A DNA stretch of 64,000 bases from Treponema sp. (GCA_016281495.1 JAEEIU010000018.1:1-64000), one strand, 5' to 3'. Numbered from the stretch's first letter, positions 1 to 11,900 are shown. Translations and numbers: made by a program. Notes: generated from the letters alone by a model not told the origin.

Positions 1-492
1 ATAAACATCAACCCGAACCACAACCAGGTACTTCAAAAAAAATGCAAACCGTTGTATGATTATGTAAGGTATGTTTCCAGAGTAAAGGAAAACAAGAAGA
101 AGGGAATGAGCCTGAGGGAAGCCGTAGATGATGCAATTGAATGGGCGATTAACGAGGATCTTCTGGACGGTTTCTTCAGGATTCAAAAGGAGGAGATTTT
201 GGCAAACTCTTTGACGGAATTTGACGAGGAAGAATTCATCCGCGACATCCACCAGGAAGGCTACGACGAAGGATTTTCCAATGGCATCTCCCAGGGCATC
301 CAACAGGGTATCTCTCAAGGTATCTCCCAAGGTATCTCCCAGGGCACCAGACAAAAGGCCATGGAAGCTGCCAGGAATGCGCTGAAAATGAATCTTTCCA
401 TGGAGCAGGTTGCCCAAATCACGAATCTTTCTCAGGAAGAAGTTCGTGAACTTGCTAGAGGTGTTGTACCCGAAGTGGGACAATGCAGTTAA
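1..492 (+). CDS. Rpn family recombination-promoting nuclease/putative transposase, C-terminal part (5' truncated by window)
   Basis: Frame open from base 1 (INPNHNQVLQKKCKPLYDYVRYVSRVKENKKKGMSLREAVDDAIEWAI...), typical Rpn C-terminal region with GISQ repeats and HTH-like tail. Confidence 0.8.
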   Translation: MNINPNHNQVLQKKCKPLYDYVRYVSRVKENKKKGMSLREAVDDAIEWAINEDLLDGFFRIQKEEILANSLTEFDEEEFIRDIHQEGYDEGFSNGISQGIQQGISQGISQGISQGTRQKAMEAARNALKMNLSMEQVAQITNLSQEEVRELARGVVPEVGQCS

Positions 493-681
493 ATGGGTGA
501 TTAGGGAAGATAGAAGGTATTTCACAGTACACCTAAAAAAAAGTCCTCCGGCTCTACACTTTAACCTTTTTTTAACATTTTTTGTAACATATTGTTGATT
601 ATTTCGTTTGATTGTTGTACATTTAAACTGATGTACACTTAAAATGGCGTGGAATATGCTGTTTTTAAAGGGGGAATTTAC

Positions 682-1725
682 ATGAAAAAGATAACTAAGA
701 TATGTGCAGTAGTAGCAGCCTGCCTGGCTGCCATCGGACTTACGGGATGTCCACACGCACAGGATTTTTTTAAGAGTTTTGGAAAGGACGATTTGTACGG
801 AACCTGGATGACGCTGGAATTTAATCCAACCACAGGGAACCGAGAGGATTATTACATTAATACTACAAATGGTGACCCTTATGTCATCACATGGAAGTTT
901 GACGGAAAGTCAGAAAATATGTTCAACGGTAATGGAGGAAATTTCTGGCAGCATTTGATTCATTATAATCCCTATAGTGCTTCGGAAAAGGTTCATGTTA
1001 ACGATGATGGAACTTATACTTTTGGTACCAAGGCTAGAGAAACATTCTGGTATGGTGAATATGCTATAAAGGGTAATTCAGGTTACAGTAAGGGCAAGCT
1101 TTATCTGTATTATGAATGTGGTTATGAGTTGCCTCTTAATGGAAGCGGAGTTTCACTTGAAACTCTTAAGACATGGAAAGTTAATGATTATCTGTCTCAT
1201 GCTGGATTGAATGGGTTGACCGATGAAAAACTGTCAGATGGATTCACTGACTCACATAGACATACCGCTGATAACGGTGTGGAATATTATCTTAATAATA
1301 ATGTAACTGTTCAGATTAGGGAAGTTGGTGGCCAGAAACAGTGCAGTGATATAGAGTATTTCCGTTTTAACTTGAAGGATGGTTCTGCATCAGGTTACAC
1401 TCGTTTGATGGCAACTAGCTTGGATACGACTGGTGATGAAGACGATATAATCGGTGGTATTTACAGCCAATGGGCTTCAGGTCCAGGAACTGGACTATCA
1501 GGTCAATATAACGGAGGACATAAAGTTCATAGTGGTAACTCTTGGACAGGTCAAAGCACACGCTATATGGGACGCATTTCGGTAACCAGTACGCCGGAGA
1601 ACCCTGATTGGCTTTATTCAATCACCAAGACTAATGCTCAACTGTTCAATCTTGATGATACTGCAAATGATTTTACCAATTATTCAGATCCTAATGCAGA
1701 AGTAAATGCTAGGGCCGAAGAATAA
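682..1725 (+). CDS. hypothetical lipoprotein
   Basis: ORF 649..1725 with better start at 682 (MKKITKICAVVAACLAAIGLTGC lipobox) behind a purine-rich RBS. Confidence 0.75.
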   Translation: MKKITKICAVVAACLAAIGLTGCPHAQDFFKSFGKDDLYGTWMTLEFNPTTGNREDYYINTTNGDPYVITWKFDGKSENMFNGNGGNFWQHLIHYNPYSASEKVHVNDDGTYTFGTKARETFWYGEYAIKGNSGYSKGKLYLYYECGYELPLNGSGVSLETLKTWKVNDYLSHAGLNGLTDEKLSDGFTDSHRHTADNGVEYYLNNNVTVQIREVGGQKQCSDIEYFRFNLKDGSASGYTRLMATSLDTTGDEDDIIGGIYSQWASGPGTGLSGQYNGGHKVHSGNSWTGQSTRYMGRISVTSTPENPDWLYSITKTNAQLFNLDDTANDFTNYSDPNAEVNARAEE

Positions 1726-1754
1726 ATAATCCCACAGCCAACATAATTAACAAT

Positions 1755-1793
1755 AACCCCCCGACGGACTGGTTCTGCCGGGGATTTTTTTTG
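1755..1793 (+). terminator. candidate intrinsic terminator
   Basis: CCCCCGACGG..CTGCCGGGGATTTTTTTT after the lipoprotein stop. Confidence 0.6.
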
Positions 1794-1983
1794 TTCTGGT
1801 TCAGGTGGCGGGGAATATAAAATTGTTCAATAATATAGATAAAATGTTGAAAAATCGGGAATTTGCCGATATAATTATGATGGGGGTGCGATGTACTTTC
1901 CCCCTGTGTACTTGAAATAATCTTTAGAATTGTTTATAATGCTCTTTTAGAGATTTTGGTGTTTTTAATATTTTTAAAGGTAT

Positions 1984-3918
1984 ATGTTTAATCGGAGAAA
2001 GGCCTGTATCCTTGTGGTGCTGGCGGCTATCAGTTCTAATTTACTCTTTTCCTATGAGTTGACTTTTAAGCTGACTCCGGGTGCTTTTTTTCCGTTTGTT
2101 TCGGGCGGGCAGAATTTTGACACTGTTGGCTTTAACGGTTTCTTTGACACCGGCCTTAACTTGAACAATGTCCTTAATGCAGGAACTGAATTCGGCTTTT
2201 TTGTAGTTCCAAAGCAAAACTCCTCTGAGCTTCCCGAAGACGCATCCAAAAACATAGTAATGGTTCCCGTAGGCTTGCATCTGGAGGGCAACTGGTTCGT
2301 CAAGTCCAGGATGGAAGTGAGTGCCGGTCTTGCAATGGGGGTCGGTATGGCCATGAACGGCAGGCTCACGGATTATGCGCCTTGGGCAAGGGCCTATGGT
2401 GGTGCGGCGTTCAGGATTAATCCGCAGTGGTCTGTGGGACTTGAAGCCTCTTTCTTTGCGTATCAGTCTCATGCCCTGTTCGGCATGCCTTCTATTGGTG
2501 GTCCTTCAATCGGGCTGTCCGTTAAATTCAAGCTGGATACAGAGAAAATCTCCGGCAAGGTAAATGCCTCCATCGAGCAGGAGGAAAGCCTGTTCCCGCT
2601 CATGTCAAAACTTTACAAGGAAAATCCGTTTGGCACTGTTTATGTAGAAAACAACGAGTCGGCTGAAATTCGCAATGTAAAGGTTTATTTCCGTACGGAG
2701 AACTTTACTGCATCTGATCTTCTGTGCGGTGAGATTGATTCAATCAACAAAAGGGAGACTGCCGAGGTTCCGCTTGTGGCTGACTTTAACGAGCGCATCA
2801 TGATGTTCAGTGAGTCAGGAAACATTCCGGGTGAGATTGTAGTTGAATATGATCTTCTTGGACAAAGGCGTACTTCTGTAGAATCCGTGGTTGTCTCGGT
2901 ATACAACAGAAACCAGGTGCGATGGTATGACCCGAATGTTCTGGCCGCTTACAGTTCAACTACGTCTCAGGAAGTTCTGGACATAGCCAAATATCTGGTG
3001 GGTGTAGGACGAAACCAATTGCGCTCAGGATTGAACCGCAACCTTCAGTTTGCAATGTACTGTTACGAGGGAATCAGGCTTCTTGGAATTGAATGCAAGC
3101 CGGACAATTCTACTCCATATTCAACCAGCCATATGGACGGAGAGGTCCTTGACTACATCCAGTATCCGTTCCAGACGCTTCTCTATAAATCGGGTGATGT
3201 TGATGATATTGGCATCCTCTTTATGACAATGCTTGAGGCTACGGGAATCCATGCGGGATTTATTCCTCTGGAGAATGACTTTATCGTATTGATAGATTTG
3301 AGCATGAAGGCATCCCAGTTAGGAAATTACTTTGACGGAAAGGACCGTGTGGTTGTGATGGACGGGGCAGTGCTGGTTCCAGTGGCAATGTCCACGCTAA
3401 GGGAAGGTTTTGTAAACAGCTGGTACAATGCCGTAGAAGAAATCAAGCAGGCAGCGGATAACGAAGAGGAAATAACGTATTATTCAATTCTGGATGCATG
3501 GGAATATTATCCTCCTGCTTCTGTTTCCAGCGGTGGCAATTCAACTGAAAAGCCTCTGGAAGATTCCCTTATTACTGCTGTTGAAACTGACATGGCAAGA
3601 TATGTTACCACTGAATTCGGTCCACAGATTGCGGCCATGCAAAATCAGCTTGCCTCAAAGGGAATTTCTGTGGAACTGCTGAACAAGCTGGGCCTTCTTT
3701 ATGTTCGTGCGGGAATGTATTCAAGTGCAGTTCCTGTGTACGAGAGGTCTGCCGCCATGGGTTCGGTAGCTGCCATGAACAATCTGGGTAACATAGCAAT
3801 ACTGCAAAAGCGTTATCAAGAGGCAAGGATTTGGTATGAGAGGGCATTGAACCTTGAGCCCAATAACAGCACAGCACTTCGTGGTTTGAATCAGGCATTG
3901 GGATATTTGGAGGACTAG
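1984..3918 (+). CDS. secreted protein: N-terminal beta-barrel-like region, degenerate transglutaminase-like region, C-terminal TPR
   Basis: Signal peptide; colinear with the next ORF; TPR-like SAAVPVYERSAAMGSVAAMNNLGNIAILQKRYQEARIWYERAL; catalytic Cys/His equivalents replaced (V, D). Confidence 0.7.
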   Translation: MFNRRKACILVVLAAISSNLLFSYELTFKLTPGAFFPFVSGGQNFDTVGFNGFFDTGLNLNNVLNAGTEFGFFVVPKQNSSELPEDASKNIVMVPVGLHLEGNWFVKSRMEVSAGLAMGVGMAMNGRLTDYAPWARAYGGAAFRINPQWSVGLEASFFAYQSHALFGMPSIGGPSIGLSVKFKLDTEKISGKVNASIEQEESLFPLMSKLYKENPFGTVYVENNESAEIRNVKVYFRTENFTASDLLCGEIDSINKRETAEVPLVADFNERIMMFSESGNIPGEIVVEYDLLGQRRTSVESVVVSVYNRNQVRWYDPNVLAAYSSTTSQEVLDIAKYLVGVGRNQLRSGLNRNLQFAMYCYEGIRLLGIECKPDNSTPYSTSHMDGEVLDYIQYPFQTLLYKSGDVDDIGILFMTMLEATGIHAGFIPLENDFIVLIDLSMKASQLGNYFDGKDRVVVMDGAVLVPVAMSTLREGFVNSWYNAVEEIKQAADNEEEITYYSILDAWEYYPPASVSSGGNSTEKPLEDSLITAVETDMARYVTTEFGPQIAAMQNQLASKGISVELLNKLGLLYVRAGMYSSAVPVYERSAAMGSVAAMNNLGNIAILQKRYQEARIWYERALNLEPNNSTALRGLNQALGYLED

Positions 3919-3921
3919 GGT

Positions 3922-6900
3922 ATGAAGCGTTCATCTAAGAAATACAGGAATCCGGAAAAGAAAGCCCGCAAAGACCGCTCCAAGAAAATGCTTGCCACTG
4001 GAATGATGATCTGTCTGGGTAGTCTTCCGGTCTGGTGTGATGACGAGGTCCTTCTTACCATTTTCCCTTCTGCCTCTAAATCTGTTGGTTCTTATGCTGA
4101 TGTTCAATATGATTTTGGTGTGGGTGGAAAGCTCACATGGCGTAGGAACGGAAACCTGGACTTGTTTGTTGAAGGTGATTATAAAAGCCTTGCGCTTCCG
4201 AATGTCTCTTCTGCCACATTGCTGAATGGAGGTGTGGGGGCAGGATACCATCTTCCCATAAATGACCGCTGGGGCGTGAACATGAGCGCTCAGGTGGGTG
4301 GATACCGTGCCTCAAAATCAGACGGTGTATTGACTGGCCTTTCCGGTGGAATCAACATTTCCATGACATATAGAATCAATCCGACAGTATCTGTGGAAAC
4401 GGGTGCCGTTGCAAACCATTATGTCGCCAAGCCGGAACCTCTTTTGACTGATGTTGGTGCCTCCGCAGGCCTTACGATTAACCTTACCAAGGCATTGTCA
4501 GACGCAACTAACGTCAAGATGGAGACAAAGGAAATCCTTCCTGTGTTCCCGGTTCTCTACTCATGGTACAAGAACAATTCTTTTGCCAGCGTGGGAATCA
4601 CAAACGAGGAAGACGCGGACATCGAGAATGTTCACATAAGCTTCTATCAGCCGCAGTACATGAGCCAGCCCAATCTGTGTGCAACAAAGGAAAAGCTTGG
4701 CAAGGGAGAATCCTTTGACGCAGAGCTTACCGCCTTCTTTAACGAGCGCATGCTTGACCTTACGGAAAAGACCAACACAGAGGCTTCCGTAATAATTGAA
4801 TATTCATATCTTGGTCAAAAGAAAAAGAAGACCATATCAATGGTGGTTCCGGTATACGGACGCAATTCAATGAGCTGGGACGATGACCGCCGTGCATCTG
4901 TATTCGTATCTTCCAAGGACCCTGCTGCACTTTTGTTCTCCAAGTACATTTCTTCTGTAGTACGTGACAACATACGCATGGGTATCGCGCCGAACATTCA
5001 GTATGCAATGGGAATTTTTGATACCCTTGATCAGTTCGGAATCAACTATGTCATTGACCCGTCTTCCGCTTACTCTGACAATGTAGGTTCTTCTTCAATC
5101 GACTTCCTGCAGTTCCCGTATCAGACTTTGACATATCGTGGCGGTGACTGTGATGACCTTTCAATTTTGACATGTTCGCTTTTTGAGGCTGTTGGTATAA
5201 AGACTGCATTCATCACGATTCCGGGGCATATCTTTATGGCGTTTGACTCCGGCTTGACTATGGCGGAAGCTGCCCAGTCATTGATGAACGCAAACAATCT
5301 GATTGACCGCGACGGCGAGGCATGGGTACCGCTGGAAATCACATTGACCAACGAGGGATTCAGCCGTGCATGGAGGACAGGTGCAAGGGAATGGAATCAG
5401 GCATTCAAGGATGGAACAGCTGCCTTCTATGCAATGGAAGACTCCTGGAAAATCTATGACCCTGTAAGTGTCCCTGGTGCAAGCGCTTCATTCACTCTGC
5501 CGGAGAAAGAGGTTGTCGCAAGGCTTTTCCAGCACAGCATGGACCAGTGGGTTGCCCGGGAGATTTCTCCTGTTGTTGCCAAGTACAATGCCATTCTTGC
5601 TTCTCATGATTCTGTGGAGGTCAGAAACGAACTTGGTGTTCTTTACGGACGCTACGGTCTTTTTGTTGAGGCTGATGATCAGTTCAAGAGGGCAAGACGA
5701 AAGGGGTATAAGCCTGCGCTTTTGAATACTGCCAACGTTTATTTTGCACGCAAGCAGTACGAGATAGCCCTGGAATGGTACAGGAAGGTTCTGGAGACGG
5801 ACAAAAACAATGACCTTGCCATGCTTGGTATAGCACGCTGCCAATATGAGCTTGAAAATTATGATGAATGTGATGCCGCGTTTGACATTGTGCGAAACAG
5901 GAATCCTGCTCTTGCTGCTGAATATACATATCTTGGAGCATTTGAAGAGACTGTAGGCCGAAGCTTCTCTCTTGCAGATCGCATTTCCATGACAAAATGG
6001 GATACCGGAAAAACTTCTACCGGCATATTGAATACGGGTGATGATTCTGAGTCTGAAGATGGATATGTCGGCGAGGACTCAAACGGATTTGTCATTGCGG
6101 ACACAGACACTTCTGATTCCAATACCGTAGTTATCGGTAATGCAGATTCTCTTCTTTCTCAGCTTGCGGGTATGAGTGATCCAAACGGGATGCTCAGGCC
6201 TGATGCCATTATACCGGATGACAAAAAGAAGAAAGAGGTTCTTGAAGATCCTTATGCGGAAATGGATGACTACGCAAATCTTGTGGAAGAACTGCCGGGC
6301 CTTATTGCACAGCTAAGGGTTCCGGAAACAAAACTTGACGGCACAAAACCTGTCATGGTAAGTGAGACAAGAATTGCAAGCGTTAACCCGACACCTGTGG
6401 ACAACGGCATTGAAGAAGTCCGCACGACACCAGAAAAGCCGACAGAGCCAAAGAAAGACCTGTCATCCCTTATAACAAAATCCACGCTTGAGTCACGTCC
6501 AAGCACCGAGCCGACAGTAGAGGCCACACTGGTCACCGTAACACCGACAGTCGCAGTTACACAGCCAACAGTACAGGAAACACCAGTCACAGTTGCAACA
6601 ACAGCACCCGTGACACAGCCAACGGTCGAGACAACACCGGTCACCGTCACACCAACAGTAGCGGTAACACAGCCGACCGTAGAGGCCACACCGGTTACCG
6701 TTGCAACAACAGCCCCAGTTACACAGCCGACAGTCGAGGCAACACCAGTAACCGTTGCAACAACCGCACCAGTTACACAGCCGACAGTCGAGGCAACACT
6801 AGTAACCGTAACACCGACCGTAGCGGTTACCCAGCCTACAGTACAGGCAACACCAGTAACCGTCACACCAACAGTCGCCGTGACACAGCCAACCGTAGAG

Positions 6901-8901
6901 GCCAAACCGGTCACCGTTGCAACAACCGCACCCGTGACACAGCCCACAGTAGAGGCAACACCAGTAACGGTCACACCGACAGTCGCCGTAACACAGCCGA
7001 CCGTCGAGGCAACACCAGTAACCGTAACACCGACAGTCGCAGTATCACAGCCAACAGTGCAGGAAACACCAGTCACCGTAACACCGACAGTCGCCGTAAC
7101 ACAGCCGACCATAGAGACAACACCGGTTACCGTTGCAACAACAACACCCGTGACACAGCCGACAGTTCAGGCCACGCCAGTTACCGTTGCAACAACAGCC
7201 CCAGTAACACAGCCCACAGTCGAGGCCACACCGGTCACCATTGCAACAACAACACCAGTGACACAGCCGACCGTAGAGGCCACACCAGTTACCGTAACAC
7301 CGACAGTAGCAGTTACACAGCCAACAGTAAATACAACCCCAGTCACAGTTGCAACAACAGCCCCAGTGGCACAGCCGACCGTAGAGGCAACACCGGTCAC
7401 CGTTGCAACAACAGCACCCGTGACACAGCCAACGGTCGAGGCAACACCAGTCACCGTCACACCGACAGTCGCCGTGACACAGCCGACAGTACAGGCAACA
7501 CCAGTCACAGTTGCAACAACGGCTCCAGTAACACAGCCAACGGTAGAGGCAACACCTGTCACCGTTGCAACAACAACACCAGTGACACAGCCGACCGTAG
7601 AGGCCACACCGGTCACAGTTGCAACAACAGCCCCAGTTACACAGCCTACAGTACAGGCAACACCGGTAACGGTCACACCAACAGTCGCCGTAACACAGCC
7701 AACGGTAGAGGCAACCCCAGTCACAGTTGCAACCACAGCCCCAGTGACACAGCCGACCGTAGAGGCCACACCAGTAACCGTAACACCAACAGTCGCGGTA
7801 ACACAGCCGACCACGCCTCAGTTTACGACGCAGGAAATCGTTATCAGGGACACAGACACCGTGCTTGCTGAACTTGGAATAGACAAAGACGACCTGATGG
7901 ATGAATATGAGATGGACGAGGACGAGGCCTTCTTTGCCTCACTTTTGGACGAAACGGATGATGAATTTGATGACAGCCCTGTAGGTGCACTTCTTGCCGA
8001 GGAAAAGGCAACAGAAAAGCCTGTGGTCATTGGACCCGTCTTTAAAAACGTGCAGGAGGATTCAACTCCAAAGACAGAGACAGTTCAGCCGGAAGAAACC
8101 ATTCAACCGGGCGAAAAAATGGCATATACAGAGGTTCTCCCCACAGTGGAAAGGGCCGCTCCAAGATATACGGCGACTGCATCTTCAAAATGGGCACCAG
8201 AGGAAGTTTACACCGCAAAAATCATTCCCGGCATGAAAACCTACGAGGAAGAGATGAGTACCTACTCCGAGGATAAAAGCTACCTTTACGAGGACAACAA
8301 CGGCCTGCTTTCTGAGGACACCGCGGAGGCCATTGCACTGGAAAAGGCACAGGCGCTTTTGGATGAAGAAGAACGTAAAAAAAATGAATACGCAATAGAA
8401 AATTGGGAGAAATTGGCATATAATAATACAGTAGACGGTACTGATCCTCTGTTCTCCTATCTTGCGGATAATGTCCTGGAAGAGATTCAAAATACAAGCA
8501 TTGTGGACAAAATCCGTGAGCAGGGTAATATGTCTCCGGCAGAAAAGCTCGCCAAGGAAAGACAGTCAAGCCTTCTTGCCAAGATGGAGGAAGTGCTTGA
8601 AAACGACAGGAAGTCCAAGGCAAGCCCAGTTGAAGACACGGATGTTGAAGAAGAAAACGAAACCATTGCCCAACTTACTGAAGAAGAAAACCCGGATGCC
8701 ACGGGCGGCATAATTCAGGCAAGTGATGTGAATAATGAAGATGAAAAAAAGAAGGGTCCTGGAAAATGGCCATATGTTGCCGGTGGAGCAGGACTGTTAG
8801 GATTATTTGTTATCTTCCTGATTGTATTCTGGAAGAAAAAAGATGATGACGAAGATGATGATAAAAAGGACTCGCTGGAGAAGCAGGGGGTAAATGTATG
8901 A
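3922..8901 (+). CDS. large envelope protein: beta-barrel-like region, transglutaminase-like domain, TPR, Thr/Pro/Val repeat region, C-terminal TM anchor
   Basis: GGDCDD...PGHIFMAFD (Cys/His/Asp), TPR repeats, 24 x 18-aa repeats, C-terminal YVAGGAGLLGLFVIFLIVFWKKK. Confidence 0.75.
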   Translation: MKRSSKKYRNPEKKARKDRSKKMLATGMMICLGSLPVWCDDEVLLTIFPSASKSVGSYADVQYDFGVGGKLTWRRNGNLDLFVEGDYKSLALPNVSSATLLNGGVGAGYHLPINDRWGVNMSAQVGGYRASKSDGVLTGLSGGINISMTYRINPTVSVETGAVANHYVAKPEPLLTDVGASAGLTINLTKALSDATNVKMETKEILPVFPVLYSWYKNNSFASVGITNEEDADIENVHISFYQPQYMSQPNLCATKEKLGKGESFDAELTAFFNERMLDLTEKTNTEASVIIEYSYLGQKKKKTISMVVPVYGRNSMSWDDDRRASVFVSSKDPAALLFSKYISSVVRDNIRMGIAPNIQYAMGIFDTLDQFGINYVIDPSSAYSDNVGSSSIDFLQFPYQTLTYRGGDCDDLSILTCSLFEAVGIKTAFITIPGHIFMAFDSGLTMAEAAQSLMNANNLIDRDGEAWVPLEITLTNEGFSRAWRTGAREWNQAFKDGTAAFYAMEDSWKIYDPVSVPGASASFTLPEKEVVARLFQHSMDQWVAREISPVVAKYNAILASHDSVEVRNELGVLYGRYGLFVEADDQFKRARRKGYKPALLNTANVYFARKQYEIALEWYRKVLETDKNNDLAMLGIARCQYELENYDECDAAFDIVRNRNPALAAEYTYLGAFEETVGRSFSLADRISMTKWDTGKTSTGILNTGDDSESEDGYVGEDSNGFVIADTDTSDSNTVVIGNADSLLSQLAGMSDPNGMLRPDAIIPDDKKKKEVLEDPYAEMDDYANLVEELPGLIAQLRVPETKLDGTKPVMVSETRIASVNPTPVDNGIEEVRTTPEKPTEPKKDLSSLITKSTLESRPSTEPTVEATLVTVTPTVAVTQPTVQETPVTVATTAPVTQPTVETTPVTVTPTVAVTQPTVEATPVTVATTAPVTQPTVEATPVTVATTAPVTQPTVEATLVTVTPTVAVTQPTVQATPVTVTPTVAVTQPTVEAKPVTVATTAPVTQPTVEATPVTVTPTVAVTQPTVEATPVTVTPTVAVSQPTVQETPVTVTPTVAVTQPTIETTPVTVATTTPVTQPTVQATPVTVATTAPVTQPTVEATPVTIATTTPVTQPTVEATPVTVTPTVAVTQPTVNTTPVTVATTAPVAQPTVEATPVTVATTAPVTQPTVEATPVTVTPTVAVTQPTVQATPVTVATTAPVTQPTVEATPVTVATTTPVTQPTVEATPVTVATTAPVTQPTVQATPVTVTPTVAVTQPTVEATPVTVATTAPVTQPTVEATPVTVTPTVAVTQPTTPQFTTQEIVIRDTDTVLAELGIDKDDLMDEYEMDEDEAFFASLLDETDDEFDDSPVGALLAEEKATEKPVVIGPVFKNVQEDSTPKTETVQPEETIQPGEKMAYTEVLPTVERAAPRYTATASSKWAPEEVYTAKIIPGMKTYEEEMSTYSEDKSYLYEDNNGLLSEDTAEAIALEKAQALLDEEERKKNEYAIENWEKLAYNNTVDGTDPLFSYLADNVLEEIQNTSIVDKIREQGNMSPAEKLAKERQSSLLAKMEEVLENDRKSKASPVEDTDVEEENETIAQLTEEENPDATGGIIQASDVNNEDEKKKGPGKWPYVAGGAGLLGLFVIFLIVFWKKKDDDEDDDKKDSLEKQGVNV
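6517..7812 (+). repeat. in-frame 54-bp tandem repeat, 24 copies, two alternating modules
   Basis: 18-aa unit V(E/Q)ATPVTV-ATTAPVTQPT or V(E/Q)ATPVTV-TPTVAVTQPT; 24 x 54 = 1296 bp, counted directly from the translation. Confidence 0.95.
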
Positions 8902-11900
8902 AGCGAATAATAGGCAGGATTTCATTTTTATTTATTTTGATTTTGAGTCTTGGACTTATAAGCTGTGATTCCTGGATGACTGGAGACAATTTTTTTGACC
9001 AGATTGCAGATGAAGTAAAATACGCCAACGCAGAAAAGATAAAGGTTTTTATCCGCTACCCCAACCGCAACATGGGTGAAACAAGCCCCAACGGAAGCTC
9101 AAACCAAAAGGTGGACATACCCTTTACCGTTACAGCCGTAGACTCAAGCAACTACGCATTTTATAAATGGGCCGCTTTTAAAACCCAAGATTTTCCTACA
9201 ACCCAACAGCATAACATACTTTACACAAATGAAACTGCCTATGAACAATATAAAGATAAGGAACTGGGCACGGATGAGGTTGTTTTTGAAGACCCAAGGG
9301 AAGCAATAACAACAGTAAGGGTTCTTCACGAAAGAAATGACGTATTTATAATGCCTATATGTGTCCGCCGTCCTTATCTTGTCAGTTCCAATCCCTCTAA
9401 TGGACAGCAGAACGTTGTAAAGAATCAGGCAATTTCTCTAGTCTTCTCCCAGCCTATGAAAATAGGAGACTTGATTAATGTGAACGATCCTGAGAATGCG
9501 CCGTTGGAAGGTAATCTAAGAGATTATAAAGTAAATGAAGATGATGATGAACCTAAGATACATGTTTCTTATGTACAAGGTTATGGTACAGAGAATGTAA
9601 GCTATTATGATGATCTTATAACAAGACTTTGTGACTCAACCGGTGCTGTCAACACAAATGCAGGCTTGAAACTGAAGGCTACACTCCATCCCTCTCATAA
9701 AACTCTTTTGATAAGAACTCCAGATGGTTTGTATTGGCCTTCTGGAGCTACCATAAGTGTAAGGGTAAGTCGAGATGTTAACTGTGAGGTTGGTGATAGA
9801 GAATATGAAATGGCTGATGACGAAGAGTTCATCTTTAATGTTGGTACGGGAATGGATGATGCAAATCCAACAGTTGGAGAACTGGAAGTTGGGTTTAAGG
9901 AACTTAAGCGAAATCCTGCAACAGGTACAAATTATGAACGTGTTTCATCGAACTTGAATGTTAGGGCATATATTCTTGACAAGACAAAGAGCACTGATAT
10001 TAATGAAACTGAGGCATCTGTAAGTACGGTTTATTGGTTATTATATTATATGGCCGCACCTTCTAGCTCTCTTGAAGCTCCGGATGGAGTAGGATCTTTT
10101 AAGACAGATGGTACTCATAGTTATTCATCTGGTGCTGACTTTAGTGATAATCCTAAGGCTAACCTTACTTCCTCACAGAGGAGTTCTGGTCTTGTATTCT
10201 CAATCGACAAAGATCACTTGCCTGGCTATGATGGTCTTTTTAAGCTTCTTGTTTATGGACAGGATAATGCAGGAAATACTGGAAATCACAGTACCATTGC
10301 CCCTGTGCATAGTACAAATACTACTGCGGCTGAATCAAAATACATTTACTTTATTAAAGATACTCAAGCTCCGAATATCAGCGCATCCCAGGTTGTTGCT
10401 ACTTCAACAGGTGATTCCGCTCCTTACGGATGGTTCAATTCCACTACCATTTCCAATATCACCATAAAGCCTAGCAGCACTAGTCCAATCAAGGATTCGC
10501 CAAATGTCAATAACAGGTATAGGTCAGACAAGGTATGGTGGATTTTCTATATGGGAAGTGAAACTGGTGCTGAGGCTTGGGACACTTTAGTAAAGATGGA
10601 GGACAATACAGGTACAGGCGGATGGGGAGCATGGCACGAGGTTACAGATGACGGCAACTCTTTGTCTGAGTTGATAGGCTCAACACTTAATTCTAGTTCA
10701 ATAACCGAAGGTAACGTACCTCTTTATGTCAAGTTCAGGGATGATGTAGGAAACATATCAGATTTGACGGAGCTTGAAAATGTAATTAAGTTTGATGGAA
10801 CTGCACCTGTACTGGGAGACTTGAGCTGGACTTCTAAGAATTCTTCTGCCCCGGGAATTGCAGATTCCAATGTTCTTGGAAATCAACAGCTTGTTGTTCC
10901 GTTTACTGAGAATCTTTCCGGAATCAAGAAAATAAAGGTAACTGTGGTGGATCCAGTTGGCGATGAGTATGAAACACCTTTCCGTAACACGAATTTTGCA
11001 ATAAGAACATCTCCATCCGGTGAGTTACTTCCAGGAAGCGCAGATGCTACCGATGGTACTTCTTATATTGTTAACACTCCTGTATCAACAACCTTTACCT
11101 CTCTTTATATAGATAACCTTAAGATCTCAGAGAGTTCAACTCTTGCTGAAGGAAACTATACCGTAAAAGTCAAGCTCTTTGATGCGGCTCTTAATGAAAC
11201 GGCAGAAAAGGAAATCCAGCTTTATGTGGACAGAACGAACCCTGAAATAACTGAGATGTATTTTGATGGAGTAAAGAATGACTCTATTAATAACTATTAT
11301 GCTGGTAGTATCTTGCTCAATCCTGAAACTACATATACTACAAGCAGCACCGGCAATACTCTATTCATAAAGATGACTGAAACAGGATCCGGTATTCAAA
11401 AAATTGATATTCCATATGGATTTGCAACAAATCCATATGCTCCTTCTAGTTCAGCATCTCAGACACCACGTGGTATAATTCCAACAACAAGTACCAAACT
11501 TTTTGTATCTACTAATGGTGGTACCTCTTATACCGAGGTTCCATGCTCTGTAGACACAGCTTCAAAATGTCTGACCATAGCACAGGACAATGCAATCAGG
11601 GGAACAGATGTACTGCTTAAGATAACCAATATTACACTCTCTGGTACTCCTGGTACTGTTGAGGCTCTTGTTGGTGCAGTCTTGAGGGATTATGCCGGAC
11701 ATGCAAATTCTGCCGTCAAATATGCAGCTGTTGCGGAAGATTATTCAGCTCCAGAAGTATCATCAGTTTCAATTGGTGACTCCGGAAAACACCTTAACGG
11801 CAGTAATGCACTAGTAAACGATACTGGCATAAGTGCACAATCAGGTTATACTGATACTCCGATTGTCAATATTGTGGCCCGCCTTAACGAATATGCAACT

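Noticed and set aside
6270-7814. Long antisense ORFs (280 and 215 aa, MVGCVTATVGVTVTGVAS repeats)
   Set aside because: Shadow ORFs created because the 54-bp sense repeat is a multiple of three; no independent start context and entirely inside a well-supported CDS
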